From: JABDIY01 sp963803875
Lineage (GTDB): Bacteria > Actinomycetota > Acidimicrobiia > Acidimicrobiales > SZUA-35
NCBI GenBank assembly: GCA_963803875.1
Contig: CAWDOA010000006.1
Span: 124,001 to 188,000 of the forward strand
Reading direction: 5' to 3'
Length of the DNA: 64,000 nt
How positions within the stretch are numbered: the stretch's first letter is position 1; every line of letters starts with the position of its first letter. Under the pieces are notes generated by a model, which was not told the origin of the DNA, did no database searches, and worked only from the letters and a program-made list of their open reading frames with translations. Positions 63,657 through 64,000 of this stretch are shown one piece after another. A program made the position numbers and the translations under genes.

Positions 63657-64000
63657 ATGGTGGACATGGAACTCCGCGCGCTTCATTTCCGGCCGGATCG
63701 ATCTGTTGATCTCCTCGAGTCATCCGGGGCCGCTCGTGCTGTCATTGACAGCGATGTGATCGACGGCTGGGTGTGGTTCGATATCAAGGCCGGGCCGGGC
63801 GACGGCGAAGACGTTGCGGAACTCGCCGGCCGACTGGGCCTTGACTCATTGGCGGTGAGAGATGCCATTGATGATCTCGACCTGCCCAAGGTGGACGACT
63901 TCGGAGACACCATGCTGGTGGTGTTCCATGCGCTCGCCGAGAACCGGATCGAAACCTACGAACTCGACTGCTTTCTCACCCACCAACACCTCGTGACGAT
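63657..64000 (+). CDS. CorA-family Mg2+/Co2+ transporter, N-terminal part (3' truncated)
   Basis: The frame is open from the ATG at 63657 (or the ATG at 63666) to the window end, 114 residues. It opens with an ELRALHFRPD strand and has WVWFDIKAGPGDGEDVAELA, LDSLAVRDAIDDLDLPKVDD, TMLVVFHAL and CFLTHQHLVT, which follow the CorA cytoplasmic domain. The membrane helices with the GMN motif would lie beyond the window. Confidence 0.8.
   Translation, partial: MVDMELRALHFRPDRSVDLLESSGAARAVIDSDVIDGWVWFDIKAGPGDGEDVAELAGRLGLDSLAVRDAIDDLDLPKVDDFGDTMLVVFHALAENRIETYELDCFLTHQHLVT

Overview
The window is chromosomal DNA from a high-GC actinobacterium, probably from the class Acidimicrobiia. This is inferred from the strong GC bias, frequent GTG/TTG starts, Thr-rich linkers after membrane anchors, a deazaflavin (F420)-type nitroreductase, a DUF222/HNH protein, DUF6458 and DUF1876 proteins and an MprAB-like two-component system. 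No rRNA, tRNA, CRISPR array, transposase or phage gene was seen. Both edges cut genes: a BTAD regulator on the left and a CorA-type transporter on the right.

Left part (1-10 kb): DsbA-like protein, Hsp20, the overlapping pta-ackA pair, a GH3 beta-glucan exohydrolase, an arsenite methyltransferase with a perfect ArsR-type palindrome upstream, and a DUF2254 membrane protein. From 10.2 to 14 kb lies a signalling cluster: a small anchored protein, a membrane HD-GYP protein with an acidic exported tail, an ECF sigma factor translationally coupled to it, and a membrane protein of similar composition. A second HD-GYP protein of the same architecture, ending in pentapeptide repeats, is at 22.6-24.8 kb.

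Middle part (14-43 kb): an O-methyltransferase, CopC-CopD copper protein, Tat-exported DUF1800/DUF1501 pair, several small methyltransferases, ThpR, a repeat-bearing lipoprotein, L-serine dehydratase, a TerB-like/Coq4-like protein, a ClC channel with CBS domains, a DUF222/HNH protein, a secreted animal-type haem peroxidase, a DoxX protein, and an MprAB-like two-component system preceded by a secreted protein and a strong terminator.

Right part (43-64 kb): two carbohydrate loci that seem to share a LacI-type regulator. The first (44.2-49.0 kb) is a tightly coupled operon of lactonase, NAD-dependent sugar dehydrogenase, ManD/RspA-like dehydratase, KDPG aldolase and KDG kinase, which would carry a sugar acid to pyruvate and glyceraldehyde-3-phosphate. 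The second (59.8-50.9 kb, minus strand) runs lacI, sugar-binding lipoprotein, two permeases, GH16 laminarinase-like enzyme, GH161-like beta-1,3-glucan phosphorylase, and looks like a laminarin-use locus. Palindromes of the form TGRGAGCGCTCYCA stand before lacI, before the ABC operon and before the sugar-acid operon.

About eleven genes have a clean one-base reading-frame break with the two halves still well conserved. This points to indel errors in a draft assembly rather than to gene decay; these genes are given with their full span and the break is described in each entry.
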